A stretch of DNA of 64,000 nt, taken from assembly GCA_964453115.1 (NCBI GenBank), contig CAYVRT010000001.1, positions 175,546-239,545 on the forward strand. Reading direction: 5' to 3'. The stretch is from JAIWNK01 sp964453115 (GTDB taxonomy: Bacteria; Chloroflexota; Anaerolineae; Anaerolineales; Anaerolineaceae). The notes under the pieces were generated by a model. The model was not told where the DNA came from. It did not search any database and saw nothing but the letters and a program-made list of their open reading frames with translations. Shown in pieces: positions 17,072-25,450 of this stretch (position 1 is the stretch's first letter; every line of letters begins with the position of its first letter). Both the position numbers and the translations under genes were made by a program.

Positions 17072-17287
17072 TTAGCGAGATGTGGAAATTTTGAGAATTT
17101 TTCCGGTTTGGTGGACGGTGACGCGGATGATGTGTGGTATGGATATTTGTTGGGGCAGGCTGACCTGTGCTTCAAAGATGAGGATGGTGTGTTTGTTTGC
17201 GGTTTGTTGGCGCGGCAGCACACCGGAGACTTCTGGGAAGCGGTGATAGATTTGAGCGCAAATTTGTTGCAAGAGGACAGGATTCAT
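17072..17287 (-). CDS. Small conserved-looking protein, unknown function
   Basis: A 71-residue soluble protein with no membrane helix. It looks like a compact alpha/beta domain: helix MNPVLLQQICAQIYHRF, then strands around TILIFEAQVSLP and HIIRVTVHQTGKILKIST. Its ATG lies 6 nt after the ftsZ stop with no clear Shine-Dalgarno, so translational coupling to ftsZ is likely. No family is recognised. Confidence 0.6.
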   Translation of the reverse strand: MNPVLLQQICAQIYHRFPEVSGVLPRQQTANKHTILIFEAQVSLPQQISIPHIIRVTVHQTGKILKISTSR

Positions 17288-17293
17288 GGTGGC

Positions 17294-18448
17294 TTAGTTG
17301 CGGGGGCGTCGGCGGAGGAATGCCGGGAGGTCGAGGTCGTTGGGGAGACCGACGGGCTGTAGCTCGGCGACCGGAACTGGTTGTGTAGGAAGAGTGGGTT
17401 GAGATGGGTAGATGGGGCCGGGGCGCTGTGTTTCGGCTGGAGCAGGGGCTGGTGCAGTGATGATGGGTGTGGCTCCCATGCCAGTGAGAATGAGGATGGC
17501 CTGTACTCGGTCTTGCAGGCGGTCATCGGTTGTTAGCCCGGGGATGATTTCGGTGTCGTGTCTTGCTGCGTCTTGCAGTTTGTTGAGGGCTTCAATAACT
17601 TCGACGAAGGTAATATCCTGACTGGCGGTGATGTTGACCAGGATGGCTGTGGCATCGGATAATTGAATGGTGTTGAGCAGGGGATGGTGAAGGGCGCGTT
17701 CAATGGCTTTCTGGACTTTGTTAGAGCCTTCGCCAATGCCGATTGAGAGCAGCGCTCCACCGCCGGTTTTCATTAATTGCCGGATGTGCGAAAAGTCTAC
17801 GTTGATGATTCCGGGCTCGGTGATAAGTTCCGAGATGCCCTGAATGCCCTGTCGAAGGACATCATCGGCTAGACGAAAGGCCATATCGAGGGTTAAATTT
17901 CGCCCAGCAAGGGAGAGCAAGCGGTCGTTGGGGATGGCGATTAGCGTGTCGCTGTAAGCGCGCAGGCGCGCAAGCCCTGTGCGGGCATTGATCTGGCGGC
18001 GGCCAATTTCAAACGAGAAAGGTGTTGTGACGACTGAGATGGTGACGGCCCCGACTGAGCGTGCGGCACGGGCCGCAACAGCGGCGGCGCCCGTTCCTGT
18101 GCCGCCGCCCATTCCGGCGGCGATGAAGACCATATCTGCTCCAGCCAGTGCTCTGGCAAGCGTGGTGTAGCTTTCTTCGGCGGCGGATTCGCCAACTTCG
18201 GGTTTGCCACCGGCGCCCAGGCCGCGCGTCAGGCGTGGGCCAAGCTGAATCTTGTGCGGTGCAAGCGAATGGCTGAGGGCCTGGGCATCGGTGTTGGCAG
18301 CAATAAATTCAATACCGTTCAGACCTAGTTCAATCATGCGGTTGATGGCGTTTGAACCTCCGCCACCCAGGCCAATGGCCTTGAGGACGGGCTGTTGTGC
18401 GGTCAGGGCCGCGAATTGTGGGGGGTGTGCAGGTAGGGAGAAGTTCAT
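17294..18448 (-). CDS. ftsZ: Cell division protein FtsZ, divergent T7 loop
   Basis: A 384-residue tubulin-like GTPase that polymerises into the division ring. Visible motifs: GLGGGGSNAINRM, AANTDAQAL, the signature GMGGGTGTGAAAVAA, IPNDRLL, and the C-terminal NDLDLPAFLRRR peptide, which in other FtsZ proteins binds FtsA, SepF and similar partners. The T7 loop reads INVDFSHIR. The first Asp (218) is kept, but the position of the second catalytic Asp (E. coli Asp212) is His221 (codon at 17786-17788). FEIGRR replaces the usual FEGRRR. ATG 18448 has GAGG 6-7 nt upstream. It lies 11 nt after the TIM-barrel-like gene with no mur, ftsA or ftsQ gene nearby. Confidence 0.95.
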   Translation of the reverse strand: MNFSLPAHPPQFAALTAQQPVLKAIGLGGGGSNAINRMIELGLNGIEFIAANTDAQALSHSLAPHKIQLGPRLTRGLGAGGKPEVGESAAEESYTTLARALAGADMVFIAAGMGGGTGTGAAAVAARAARSVGAVTISVVTTPFSFEIGRRQINARTGLARLRAYSDTLIAIPNDRLLSLAGRNLTLDMAFRLADDVLRQGIQGISELITEPGIINVDFSHIRQLMKTGGGALLSIGIGEGSNKVQKAIERALHHPLLNTIQLSDATAILVNITASQDITFVEVIEALNKLQDAARHDTEIIPGLTTDDRLQDRVQAILILTGMGATPIITAPAPAPAETQRPGPIYPSQPTLPTQPVPVAELQPVGLPNDLDLPAFLRRRPRN

Positions 18449-18459
18449 GGGGGACCTCT

Positions 18460-19737
18460 TTATGAAAACGGTGCAAGATTTGTGCCAGGTTCTGTAATAC
18501 GTTCGACGCGGCAACCAGCGGCGCGCAGGGCATTTAAATCCTCTTCCGGAATAGCTTGTTCATTGGCTATGACGGTAACGCGGCGGGCCAGGGCAGCTTC
18601 ATGAAGTGAAAAGCCAATTGTTGGGCGATGTTTTTTGATGATGGGACGAATGAAATCAAGGTGCCAGTCAGGCACGCCCCAGTCGAAGCTGGGCAGCAGC
18701 AGGTAATGATCGAATAATGGTTGTTCGTTGGGCAGGTATTTGGCTGCGGATGCAGGTGGATGACATGCCTTGAGTTTTTCTATCCAGGGGCGGGGTTGCC
18801 TGGTGGGCTGATACCAGGCTTGTGGTGTGTGGGGGGAGGTGGGTTCGGCACTGAGCAGCCAAAGGCAGCAGGCCAAGATGTTGGCAGGCAACTCGTGGAT
18901 TGGGGCGCGCGGCAGGTTGGGGGTGGTGTAGATCTCGCCGAGCGCCAGGTGAGCAATTGTCAGGGTTTGCTCTTCTGAAATGGGTTGAGGAGTGGGGGAA
19001 TCTTCGGGGGCGGTAGGCTGTCCGGCTTGCAGCAAGACGACAGGCACCGGGTGGCCTAGTTCGTCTTGAGCGATAGCAGTGTACCAATCAAAGATGCAAA
19101 ATCCGCGTTGGTCTTGTGAGCCGGTAGGGGTGAGGTAGGGACTGGCATTGGGCCATTGTTGCGGGCCGCCGCTTCCCCAATCCAATGAGTGATTGTGGGT
19201 CCAGGCGTAGGCGCTGAGGGTGAGGTGTTCAAGCAATTTTAATTGTTGACGACGGCGAAGCGAAGCAATGGAAGCGCGCAGGAAGGCGGTATCCCAATAA
19301 TTGCCGCCTGGGTGAAGGGGTGGAAAGAGTGGGTTGAGTTGGCGTTCGATGGCGATTTCGGCAAATGGCAGGTATAGATCGAGGAAGCGTTCAACCAGGT
19401 TTTGACGTGCCCAGGCCGGGTTGGGCCAGGCAGAACGTAAATTGGGGCGGTCGAAGAAGAGCAGGTGGCGAATTCCCCATTGCGCATAGGCATCCAGAAG
19501 CGGTGTAATTGTGTTGGGTGGTGGTGGTGCAGCCAGGGAGAGACGGAATTCAATCAGCGGGGTGATGCCTGCTTGCAGCAGGCCTGCCAGAAATGGTTCA
19601 GGGATGGCGCGACTGATTTCGGATCGTAACACCAGCCAATGCACATCCAGCGCGATCAATTCTGGCAGCCAGGTGTCGAGATCTGTTTGACGGTAATGAT
19701 TGGTATCAGGAAAGTAATGTAAGCCGAGTCGGGACAT
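18460..19737 (-). CDS. TIM-barrel-like protein of unknown function upstream of ftsZ
   Basis: A 425-residue cytoplasmic-looking protein without a clear signal peptide. The N-terminal 300 residues have the alternating strand and helix pattern of a (beta/alpha)8 barrel (MSRLGLHYFPD, IALDVHWLVLRSEI, AGITPLIEFRLSL, WGIRHLLFFDRPN), as in glycoside-hydrolase-like proteins. The C-terminal 45 residues (GFSLHEAALARRVTVIANE, LRAAGCRVERI) recall cell-wall-binding repeat 2 modules. No catalytic pair can be assigned with confidence. It ends 11 nt before ftsZ, and a sigma-54-like element lies upstream of each of the two genes. Substrate and role are unknown. Confidence 0.65.
   Translation of the reverse strand: MSRLGLHYFPDTNHYRQTDLDTWLPELIALDVHWLVLRSEISRAIPEPFLAGLLQAGITPLIEFRLSLAAPPPPNTITPLLDAYAQWGIRHLLFFDRPNLRSAWPNPAWARQNLVERFLDLYLPFAEIAIERQLNPLFPPLHPGGNYWDTAFLRASIASLRRRQQLKLLEHLTLSAYAWTHNHSLDWGSGGPQQWPNASPYLTPTGSQDQRGFCIFDWYTAIAQDELGHPVPVVLLQAGQPTAPEDSPTPQPISEEQTLTIAHLALGEIYTTPNLPRAPIHELPANILACCLWLLSAEPTSPHTPQAWYQPTRQPRPWIEKLKACHPPASAAKYLPNEQPLFDHYLLLPSFDWGVPDWHLDFIRPIIKKHRPTIGFSLHEAALARRVTVIANEQAIPEEDLNALRAAGCRVERITEPGTNLAPFS
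18472..18490 (-). promoter_or_regulatory. Sigma-54-like -24/-12 element upstream of ftsZ (exact repeat copy 1)
   Basis: The minus strand reads ACCTGGCACAAATCTTGCA. It fits the sigma-54 consensus YTGGCACGRNNNTTGCW except for A in place of G at position 8. It lies 23 nt before the ftsZ ATG, inside the last codons of the upstream gene. The same 19 bases occur at 19777-19795. Promoter activity is inferred. Confidence 0.45.
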
Positions 19738-19776
19738 GGTAATCCATCCAGAAAAAGATTTGTTATGGATATTGGT

Positions 19777-19795
19777 TGCAAGATTTGTGCCAGGT
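19777..19795 (-). promoter_or_regulatory. Sigma-54-like -24/-12 element upstream of the TIM-barrel-like gene (exact repeat copy 2)
   Basis: Identical 19 bases to 18472-18490, on the minus strand, 39 nt upstream of ATG 19737 and in non-coding DNA. The TGGCAC and TTGCA blocks are correctly spaced for sigma-54, which would start transcription near 19766. Confidence 0.5.
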
Positions 19796-19825
19796 GGTTG
19801 GGGCGCACAAATGAATTTCTCGCGT

Positions 19826-19831
19826 TATAAT
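19826..19831 (+). promoter_or_regulatory. -10 box placed for a leaderless SDR-gene mRNA
   Basis: TATAAT ends 7 nt before the ATG at 19839, so the start codon would be at or beside +1. No Shine-Dalgarno is present. Confidence 0.55.
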
Positions 19832-19838
19832 ATTTGCC

Positions 19839-20723
19839 ATGATTCTGGTAACGGGCGGGACGGGTTTTGTGGGGCGGGCTTTGATCCGGCAGCTAACAGC
19901 AGCTGGTTATGAGGTGCGTACTTTGTTGCGCCCCTCTCCCCGTTCTCCGCGCCTGCCTTTGGGGGTGGCGGTGGATGTGGTGCTGTGCAGCCTGAACGAT
20001 GAGCGTGGGTTGCGCGCTGCAATGAAGGGGGTGAATGTTATTTATCATCTGGCAGGCAGTGAGCAGCTCGGTTCGCGAGCCGATTTTGATGGGGTGGAGG
20101 TTGGTGGGACAAAGGCTGTGGTGGAGGCGGCGAGTCAGGCAGGGGTTGGCAAGCTAATCTTTTTGAGCCATTTGGGGGCAGATCGTCAGTCGGCTTTTCC
20201 GGTTCTCAAGGCCAAGGCCTTATCCGAGGCATTTGTGCAGCAAAGCGGGCTGTCACATGTAATTGTGCGTTCGGCCATGGCGTATGGCCCAGGCGATCAT
20301 TTTACCGAGCCGTTGGCGCAGATTTTGCGTCGCAGCCCGGGTATTTTTCTTTTGCCGGGGGATGGTAGTACACTGCTTCAACCCTTGTGGATTGAGGATT
20401 TGACGACGTGCATGGTGATGGCAATGGAGGATGAACGTTTGATGGGACAGGTGATCCGTTTGGGTGGAATTGAGATGTTGACAGTGCGCGATGTGGTGCT
20501 TGCGGTTTGCCAACGGCTTGGAATTCGGCGTTTGTTGCTGAATGTGCCGGGAAAAAGGCTGCGCGACCTTGCCTTGTGGTTGGAACAGGGTGGGCGTTTT
20601 CCACTTTCGGTATATTGGTTAGATTATCTGGCCTATAATCGGACCTGTCCGCTCGATAGTGTGCCGAGGTTGTTTGGGTTGTTGCCAGCTCGATTTCATC
20701 AGCAGTTGGGGTATTTGAAATGA
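19839..20723 (+). CDS. Atypical short-chain dehydrogenase/NAD-dependent epimerase-like protein
   Basis: A 294-residue Rossmann protein with the N-terminal nucleotide-binding motif VTGGTGFVGRAL (TGxxGxxG) and an IYHLAGSEQ strand. The usual YxxxK is not evident, and the sequence resembles the NDUFA9/NmrA-like atypical SDR group. That group includes quinone- or sugar-nucleotide-related oxidoreductases and non-catalytic NAD(P) sensors, so the reaction is open. The stop overlaps the next ATG (ATGA at 20720-20723), so it is coupled to the GH57 gene. Confidence 0.82.
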   Translation: MILVTGGTGFVGRALIRQLTAAGYEVRTLLRPSPRSPRLPLGVAVDVVLCSLNDERGLRAAMKGVNVIYHLAGSEQLGSRADFDGVEVGGTKAVVEAASQAGVGKLIFLSHLGADRQSAFPVLKAKALSEAFVQQSGLSHVIVRSAMAYGPGDHFTEPLAQILRRSPGIFLLPGDGSTLLQPLWIEDLTTCMVMAMEDERLMGQVIRLGGIEMLTVRDVVLAVCQRLGIRRLLLNVPGKRLRDLALWLEQGGRFPLSVYWLDYLAYNRTCPLDSVPRLFGLLPARFHQQLGYLK

Positions 20724-22150
20724 GAGAACAGGCATTTTGTGTGCATGGGCATTTTTATCAACCGGTGCGCGAAGATCCGCTGACGGGTGAAATTCCGCAA
20801 GAGCAGGGGGCGTCGCCTTATGCGAATTGGAATGAACGAATTTATGACCATTGTTATCGTCCAAATGCCGAGTTGGGAAATTTTGAACGGATTAGTTTTA
20901 ATATTGGGCCAACGCTGTTTAACTGGTTGGCTTTGCGTCACCCTGAGACAGCAGAGATGATTTTGGAACAAGAGCGGCGCACAATGCGCCGGTATGGTGT
21001 GGGCAACGCAATGGCGCAATCTTATCATCATACGATTTTGCCGCTGGCAGCCCGACATGATAAGATCAGTGAAGTGTTGTGGGGAATTGCCGATTATGAA
21101 AAGCGGTTTGGACATGCTCCGTTGGGAATGTGGCTGCCGGAAACGGCAGTGGATGATGAGACTCTGGGTGTGCTAGCAGATTGTGGGATTGAATTTACCA
21201 TTTTGGCACCCTGGCAGGCGGATACCGAAGCGCTGGATATTACGCAACCTTATTGGGTGGAGACGAGTAATGGCAAACGATTGGTGGTTTTTTTCTATCA
21301 GCCTGAGTTGAGTTCACGGATTAGTTTCGACCCTGGGGCAACAACCAACGCGGATGAGTTTTATCGCACCGTGCTTTCTGCGCAGTTTCGCGGTGGGAAT
21401 GATACGCAGATGGTGTTGATGGCTTCAGATGGAGAATTGTATGGGCATCATCAACCATTCCGCGATAAGTTTTTAGCACATTTGACCAGCAAGGCAGTTG
21501 GTGACGGTATGCTGATGGCTAATTTTCCGGCTCGCTGGTTGCAAGACCATAAGCCGCGGCAGGTAATGCGGATTCGCAACGATACATCGTGGAGTTGTCA
21601 TCATGGTGTTTTGCGTTGGGCAGGGCATTGCGGTTGTACACCGCATGGGGAATGGAAGGCCTATTTGCGACAGGCATTGAATTTTGTGGCGCGAGCGGTG
21701 GATGAGGTTTACGTTTCTATGGTGCAGCCTTTGGTGGGGGATGTGTGGCAGTTGCGCAATCAATACATTCACGTTTTGTTGGGTAACACTTCGCTTGGGA
21801 GTTTGGTGCGGTTAATTTCGGGGCGGACGCTGAGCGAGGTGCAGCTTTCGCGGGTTGACATGTTGCTGACTGCGCAGCATGAACGGATGCGGATGTTTAC
21901 ATCCTGTGGGTGGTTCTTTGAAGATTTTGACCGGATTGAGCCGCGCAATGTAGTTGCGTATGCATCGCAGGCGGTTTGGCTAACGTATGTGGCCTCGGGG
22001 GTTGATCTTTCGGTCAAGGCGCAGCAATGGTTCTATCCAGTGCAAAGCTGGGTGAGTGGTTTGCGGGCGGATGTGGTTTTTCAGGAGCGGTTGCGCCGGG
22101 CGCGGAAATATTTTGAACGGCTGCGGTATACGGTTTGGGTGCCGGGGTAG
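20720..22150 (+). CDS. Glycoside hydrolase family 57-like enzyme
   Basis: A 476-residue cytoplasmic protein beginning with the GH57 hallmark CVHGHFYQPVRE. GMWLPETAVDDETL carries a Glu in the position expected for the family nucleophile region, and later blocks (DGELYGHHQPFRD, CHHGVLRWAGHCGC) are typical of the DUF3536-associated GH57 subgroup. GH57 enzymes cleave or transfer alpha-glucans, so glycogen or maltodextrin turnover is plausible. It is coupled to the SDR gene and ends 7 bases from the convergent mutS. Confidence 0.85.
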   Translation: MREQAFCVHGHFYQPVREDPLTGEIPQEQGASPYANWNERIYDHCYRPNAELGNFERISFNIGPTLFNWLALRHPETAEMILEQERRTMRRYGVGNAMAQSYHHTILPLAARHDKISEVLWGIADYEKRFGHAPLGMWLPETAVDDETLGVLADCGIEFTILAPWQADTEALDITQPYWVETSNGKRLVVFFYQPELSSRISFDPGATTNADEFYRTVLSAQFRGGNDTQMVLMASDGELYGHHQPFRDKFLAHLTSKAVGDGMLMANFPARWLQDHKPRQVMRIRNDTSWSCHHGVLRWAGHCGCTPHGEWKAYLRQALNFVARAVDEVYVSMVQPLVGDVWQLRNQYIHVLLGNTSLGSLVRLISGRTLSEVQLSRVDMLLTAQHERMRMFTSCGWFFEDFDRIEPRNVVAYASQAVWLTYVASGVDLSVKAQQWFYPVQSWVSGLRADVVFQERLRRARKYFERLRYTVWVPG

Positions 22151-22157
22151 GTTTTTA

Positions 22158-24734
22158 TCAGGCGGTATATTGGCGTTTCCATTCATAGAGCTTGTTGAGC
22201 GCTTCAATGGGTGAGAGCGTGTTGATGTCGAGCGCTTGCAGTTCCTCTCGCAGTGGGTTGGTCTCAGGGAAGAGCGCCATCTGCTGTGGCAGGCCGGGGT
22301 CGAGGCGAACCGCTTTTCCGGAGGAGGTTTCAAGCTGTTGTAAGATTTCGCTTGCGCGTTGGATGACCGGGCGTGGCAAGCCGGCTAATTGAGCAACATG
22401 GATGCCGTAGGAACGGTCTGCGCCGCCAGCAATGATTTTGTGCAGGAAGACGACTTGTCCTTGTGTCTCGCTAACGGCGACATTATAATTTCGTACGCCG
22501 GGCAGCAGGTCGGGTAACTGGGTCAGTTCGTGGTAGTGGGTGGCAAACAGGGTGCGGGCGCGTAATTGTGGGTGATTGTGAATATATTCGACGACTGCCC
22601 AGGCAATCGAAAGGCCATCATAGGTGCTGGTGCCGCGCCCAATTTCATCCAAAATGAGCAGGCTGCGCGGGGTGGCATGATGCAGGATGTTGGCAGTCTC
22701 GATCATTTCAACCATAAAGGTAGATTGACCGGCGTGGATTTCATCCTGAGCGCCAATGCGGGTGAAAATGCGGTCTACCAGGCCAATGCGCGCCGATTGG
22801 GCGGGAACAAAACTGCCAATTTGAGCCATGAGAACGATCAATGCAACCTGGCGCAGGAATGTGGATTTACCGCTCATGTTGGGGCCGGTGATGAGGCGGA
22901 TGATTTCGCCTGTTTCAAAGCATGCGTCATTGGGGACAAAACGCTCGGTATTCAGGCCATGTTCAACAACGGGATGACGCCCTGAGTGGATTTCTAACCC
23001 CGAGTCGTCGGTCATTTGTGGGCGAATATAGCCGCCGATGGCGGCTGCTTCGGCCAGTGCGGCCAGTGTGTCCAACTCGGCCAGGGAGCGGGCAGTTTGG
23101 AGCAGCGTGCGGCTTGCGCTGGCGATTTGCCCACATATCTGACGGAAGATTCGCCCTTCCACGTCGCGGATGCGTTCTTCGGCATTCAGCACCAGGGTTT
23201 CATATTCTTTCATTTCTGGTGTGATGTATCGTTCTGCATTGACCAGGGTTTGCTTGCGGATGTAGTCGGCAGGCACCATGTTGGTGTTGCTGTGCGTGAT
23301 TTCAATGTAATAACCAAAGACCTTGTTGTAACCAACTTTGAGGTTTTTAATGCCGGTGCGTTGCCGTTCAACAGCTTCCAGGTTGGCAATCCATTGCCGG
23401 GCATGTTGAGAGGCTTCAATGATGCCATCTAACTCGCTGGAATAGCCGGGACGGATGACGCCGGGGTTTTGCAGCGTGGCAGGTGGGTCATCGCTGATGG
23501 CGGCTTCGAGCAGGTTGCGTTCTTCCTGGCAGGGATGCAGGTGTGCTAGCAGGGTTTGTAGAATGGCTGGGCGATTGGGGGTGGTTTGCAATAGGGCATA
23601 CAAAGCAGGCAGGCCTTGCAGGGTGGCGCGCAGCGCTGTCAGGTCTCGCGGGGTGGCATGACCGGATGGGATGCGGTTGGTCAGGCGTTCCAGGTCGTTA
23701 AGGGTGCGCAGTGCGGCGCGTAATTCGGCGCGTAATAGGCCTGCTTCCAGGAAGAAGGCAACACCATCCTGTCGGTCTTCGATGGCGGAGAGATTGAGGA
23801 GTGGCTTGCTGACCCATTGGCGGATAAGCCGTTTTCCCATGGGGGTCATGCTGTGGTCGAGAACGCCCAACAGAGAGCCGTTAACATCGCCGGTGCGGAT
23901 GGTTTCGGTTAGCTCCAGGTTGCGGCGGGTGGCAGCATCCAGGGTCATGAAGTCGTTGAGCGAATAGGTGGCAAGACTGGTGAGAAGTTTGAGGGCTGCG
24001 GGTTGTGTTTCTTGTAAATATTGCAAAATTGCACCAGCAGCACGGATGGAGAGCAACATGCCGCGCAGCCCAAAACCATCCAGAGCAGCAACCTGAAAAT
24101 GTTGGAGCAGGGTTTGCTGGCAGCGGCCTGGTTCAAATCGCCAGGCAGGCCAACGCGAGAGGTGCAGGGAATTCCCCTCTGGGGCAGGGGCGTTTTCAGG
24201 CAGCAGCACCTCGCTAACGTTGAGGCGAATGCATTCGGCGCGCAGCTGAGAGGCGCGGTCGCCATCCTCAAGTTCTGTGACGGCAAATTCCCCTGTGGTG
24301 ATGTCTACATAAGCAAGGGCAGCGTGTTGGTCGTTTTGGACGATGCAGGCCAGGTAGTTGTTGCGGTCTCCTTTGAGCAATCCTGGCTCAACGATGGTGC
24401 CAGGGGTGACGACTCGTACGACTTGGCGCGGGAAGAGGCCTTTAACGGGTTGATCGCCAACTTGTTCGCAGATAGCAACGTGATAACCTTTTTCGATCAA
24501 CCGGGCAAGGTAGTTTTCAACGGCGTGGTAGGGGATGCCAGCCATTGGCACGCGCGTGCCGCGTGCAACCGGACGCGAGGTGAGGACAAGATCTAGCTCG
24601 CGAGAAGTGGTTTCGGCATCTTGATCGAAGGTTTCGTAAAAATCGCCGAGCCGGAAGAAGAGAATTGCATCGGGATGTTGACGCTTGATTTCAAGGTATT
24701 GCTGGCGAATGGGTGTGACGTCGTCGGTACTCAT
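22158..24734 (-). CDS. mutS: DNA mismatch repair protein MutS
   Basis: An 858-residue protein of typical length. The mismatch-reading Phe-X-Glu motif is in FRLGDFYETF near residue 30. The ATPase has Walker A TGPNMSGKST (near residue 615), the TFMVEM signature region, Walker B LLILDEIGRGTST, and ATHYHELT. The C-terminal helix-turn-helix/dimerisation segment is present. It recognises base mismatches and recruits MutL. It starts 9 nt after the zinc-ribbon gene and is probably transcribed with it; no mutL is in the window. Confidence 0.98.
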   Translation of the reverse strand: MSTDDVTPIRQQYLEIKRQHPDAILFFRLGDFYETFDQDAETTSRELDLVLTSRPVARGTRVPMAGIPYHAVENYLARLIEKGYHVAICEQVGDQPVKGLFPRQVVRVVTPGTIVEPGLLKGDRNNYLACIVQNDQHAALAYVDITTGEFAVTELEDGDRASQLRAECIRLNVSEVLLPENAPAPEGNSLHLSRWPAWRFEPGRCQQTLLQHFQVAALDGFGLRGMLLSIRAAGAILQYLQETQPAALKLLTSLATYSLNDFMTLDAATRRNLELTETIRTGDVNGSLLGVLDHSMTPMGKRLIRQWVSKPLLNLSAIEDRQDGVAFFLEAGLLRAELRAALRTLNDLERLTNRIPSGHATPRDLTALRATLQGLPALYALLQTTPNRPAILQTLLAHLHPCQEERNLLEAAISDDPPATLQNPGVIRPGYSSELDGIIEASQHARQWIANLEAVERQRTGIKNLKVGYNKVFGYYIEITHSNTNMVPADYIRKQTLVNAERYITPEMKEYETLVLNAEERIRDVEGRIFRQICGQIASASRTLLQTARSLAELDTLAALAEAAAIGGYIRPQMTDDSGLEIHSGRHPVVEHGLNTERFVPNDACFETGEIIRLITGPNMSGKSTFLRQVALIVLMAQIGSFVPAQSARIGLVDRIFTRIGAQDEIHAGQSTFMVEMIETANILHHATPRSLLILDEIGRGTSTYDGLSIAWAVVEYIHNHPQLRARTLFATHYHELTQLPDLLPGVRNYNVAVSETQGQVVFLHKIIAGGADRSYGIHVAQLAGLPRPVIQRASEILQQLETSSGKAVRLDPGLPQQMALFPETNPLREELQALDINTLSPIEALNKLYEWKRQYTA

Positions 24735-24743
24735 GGGTGAAGA

Positions 24744-25391
24744 TCAGGCGGCGGGTTTGCCACATTCCGAGCAGAATTTGGCGCCGGCGGCAATCTTGGC
24801 GCCGCATTCGGTGCAGTGACGTTCGCGCTGAATTTTAGCGCCGCAACCGGGGCAAAATTTAACGGTTGCGTTTGGCAGCGGCTCGTGACAGGCGGGGCAA
24901 GCGGCCTGGATGGTTTGGCTCCAGCCGGTTGAGGCGGTTTGTTGGTCTTCCTCGGAGGGGGTGGCGTTTGTCCAGACGGTTTCAACAGCCCGCGCCGATT
25001 GTGCTGCGGCCATTTCCACGCCCAGGTCGGGGGCGCAGCTTTTGCACAGGTTGCGGCTTTTGTTCCAGCAATGTTCGCGGCAAACCCATTGTGAGCAGTG
25101 AGGGCACTGGATGAATTGTGGGCGTAATTCTTCAATCGCTTCTTCAAAGGCGGCATCATGGGCCTTTTGCCAGCCCGCCGAGCGCACACGTTCGCCCAGG
25201 TCAGCGGCCTGGTTGAAGATGCCGCCAATCAGACTGCTGGCTGCGTTGAGCGCACCGCTGACATTGCTAACGCTCCAGGTTTGAAAGCGGGTTCGATAGC
25301 CGGCGCCACAGCGATTGCAGTGAAATTCGAATTGAAATCCGCGATCCGTGCTGAGGTCGCTGTAATTATTGACAAATTGAATTGCACACAT
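24744..25391 (-). CDS. Zinc-ribbon protein upstream of mutS
   Basis: A 215-residue cytoplasmic protein with many Cys pairs: CNRCGAGY near the N-terminus, CPHCSQWVCREHCW and CKSC in the middle, and three C-terminal ribbons (CPACHEPL, CPGCGAKI, CTECGAKI with CSECGKPA). A Gly/Ala-rich helix lies around residues 45-70. Such double-zinc-ribbon proteins are usually adaptors; no enzyme domain is seen. ATG 25391 is supported by AAAGGA about 10 nt upstream. It has its own promoter and runs into mutS. Confidence 0.78.
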   Translation of the reverse strand: MCAIQFVNNYSDLSTDRGFQFEFHCNRCGAGYRTRFQTWSVSNVSGALNAASSLIGGIFNQAADLGERVRSAGWQKAHDAAFEEAIEELRPQFIQCPHCSQWVCREHCWNKSRNLCKSCAPDLGVEMAAAQSARAVETVWTNATPSEEDQQTASTGWSQTIQAACPACHEPLPNATVKFCPGCGAKIQRERHCTECGAKIAAGAKFCSECGKPAA

Positions 25392-25421
25392 AAGATGCGT
25401 TCCTTTCCCAGAGATTCTTGG

Positions 25422-25450
25422 ATTATAACGCAATTTGCGTTTAGGGCCAA
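25422..25450 (-). promoter_or_regulatory. Promoter of the zinc-ribbon-mutS unit
   Basis: On the minus strand TTGGCC (25450-25445) and TATAAT (25427-25422) are 17 bases apart. The -35 lies inside the last codons of the upstream PQQ-propeller gene. The leader is about 25 nt long. Confidence 0.6.
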
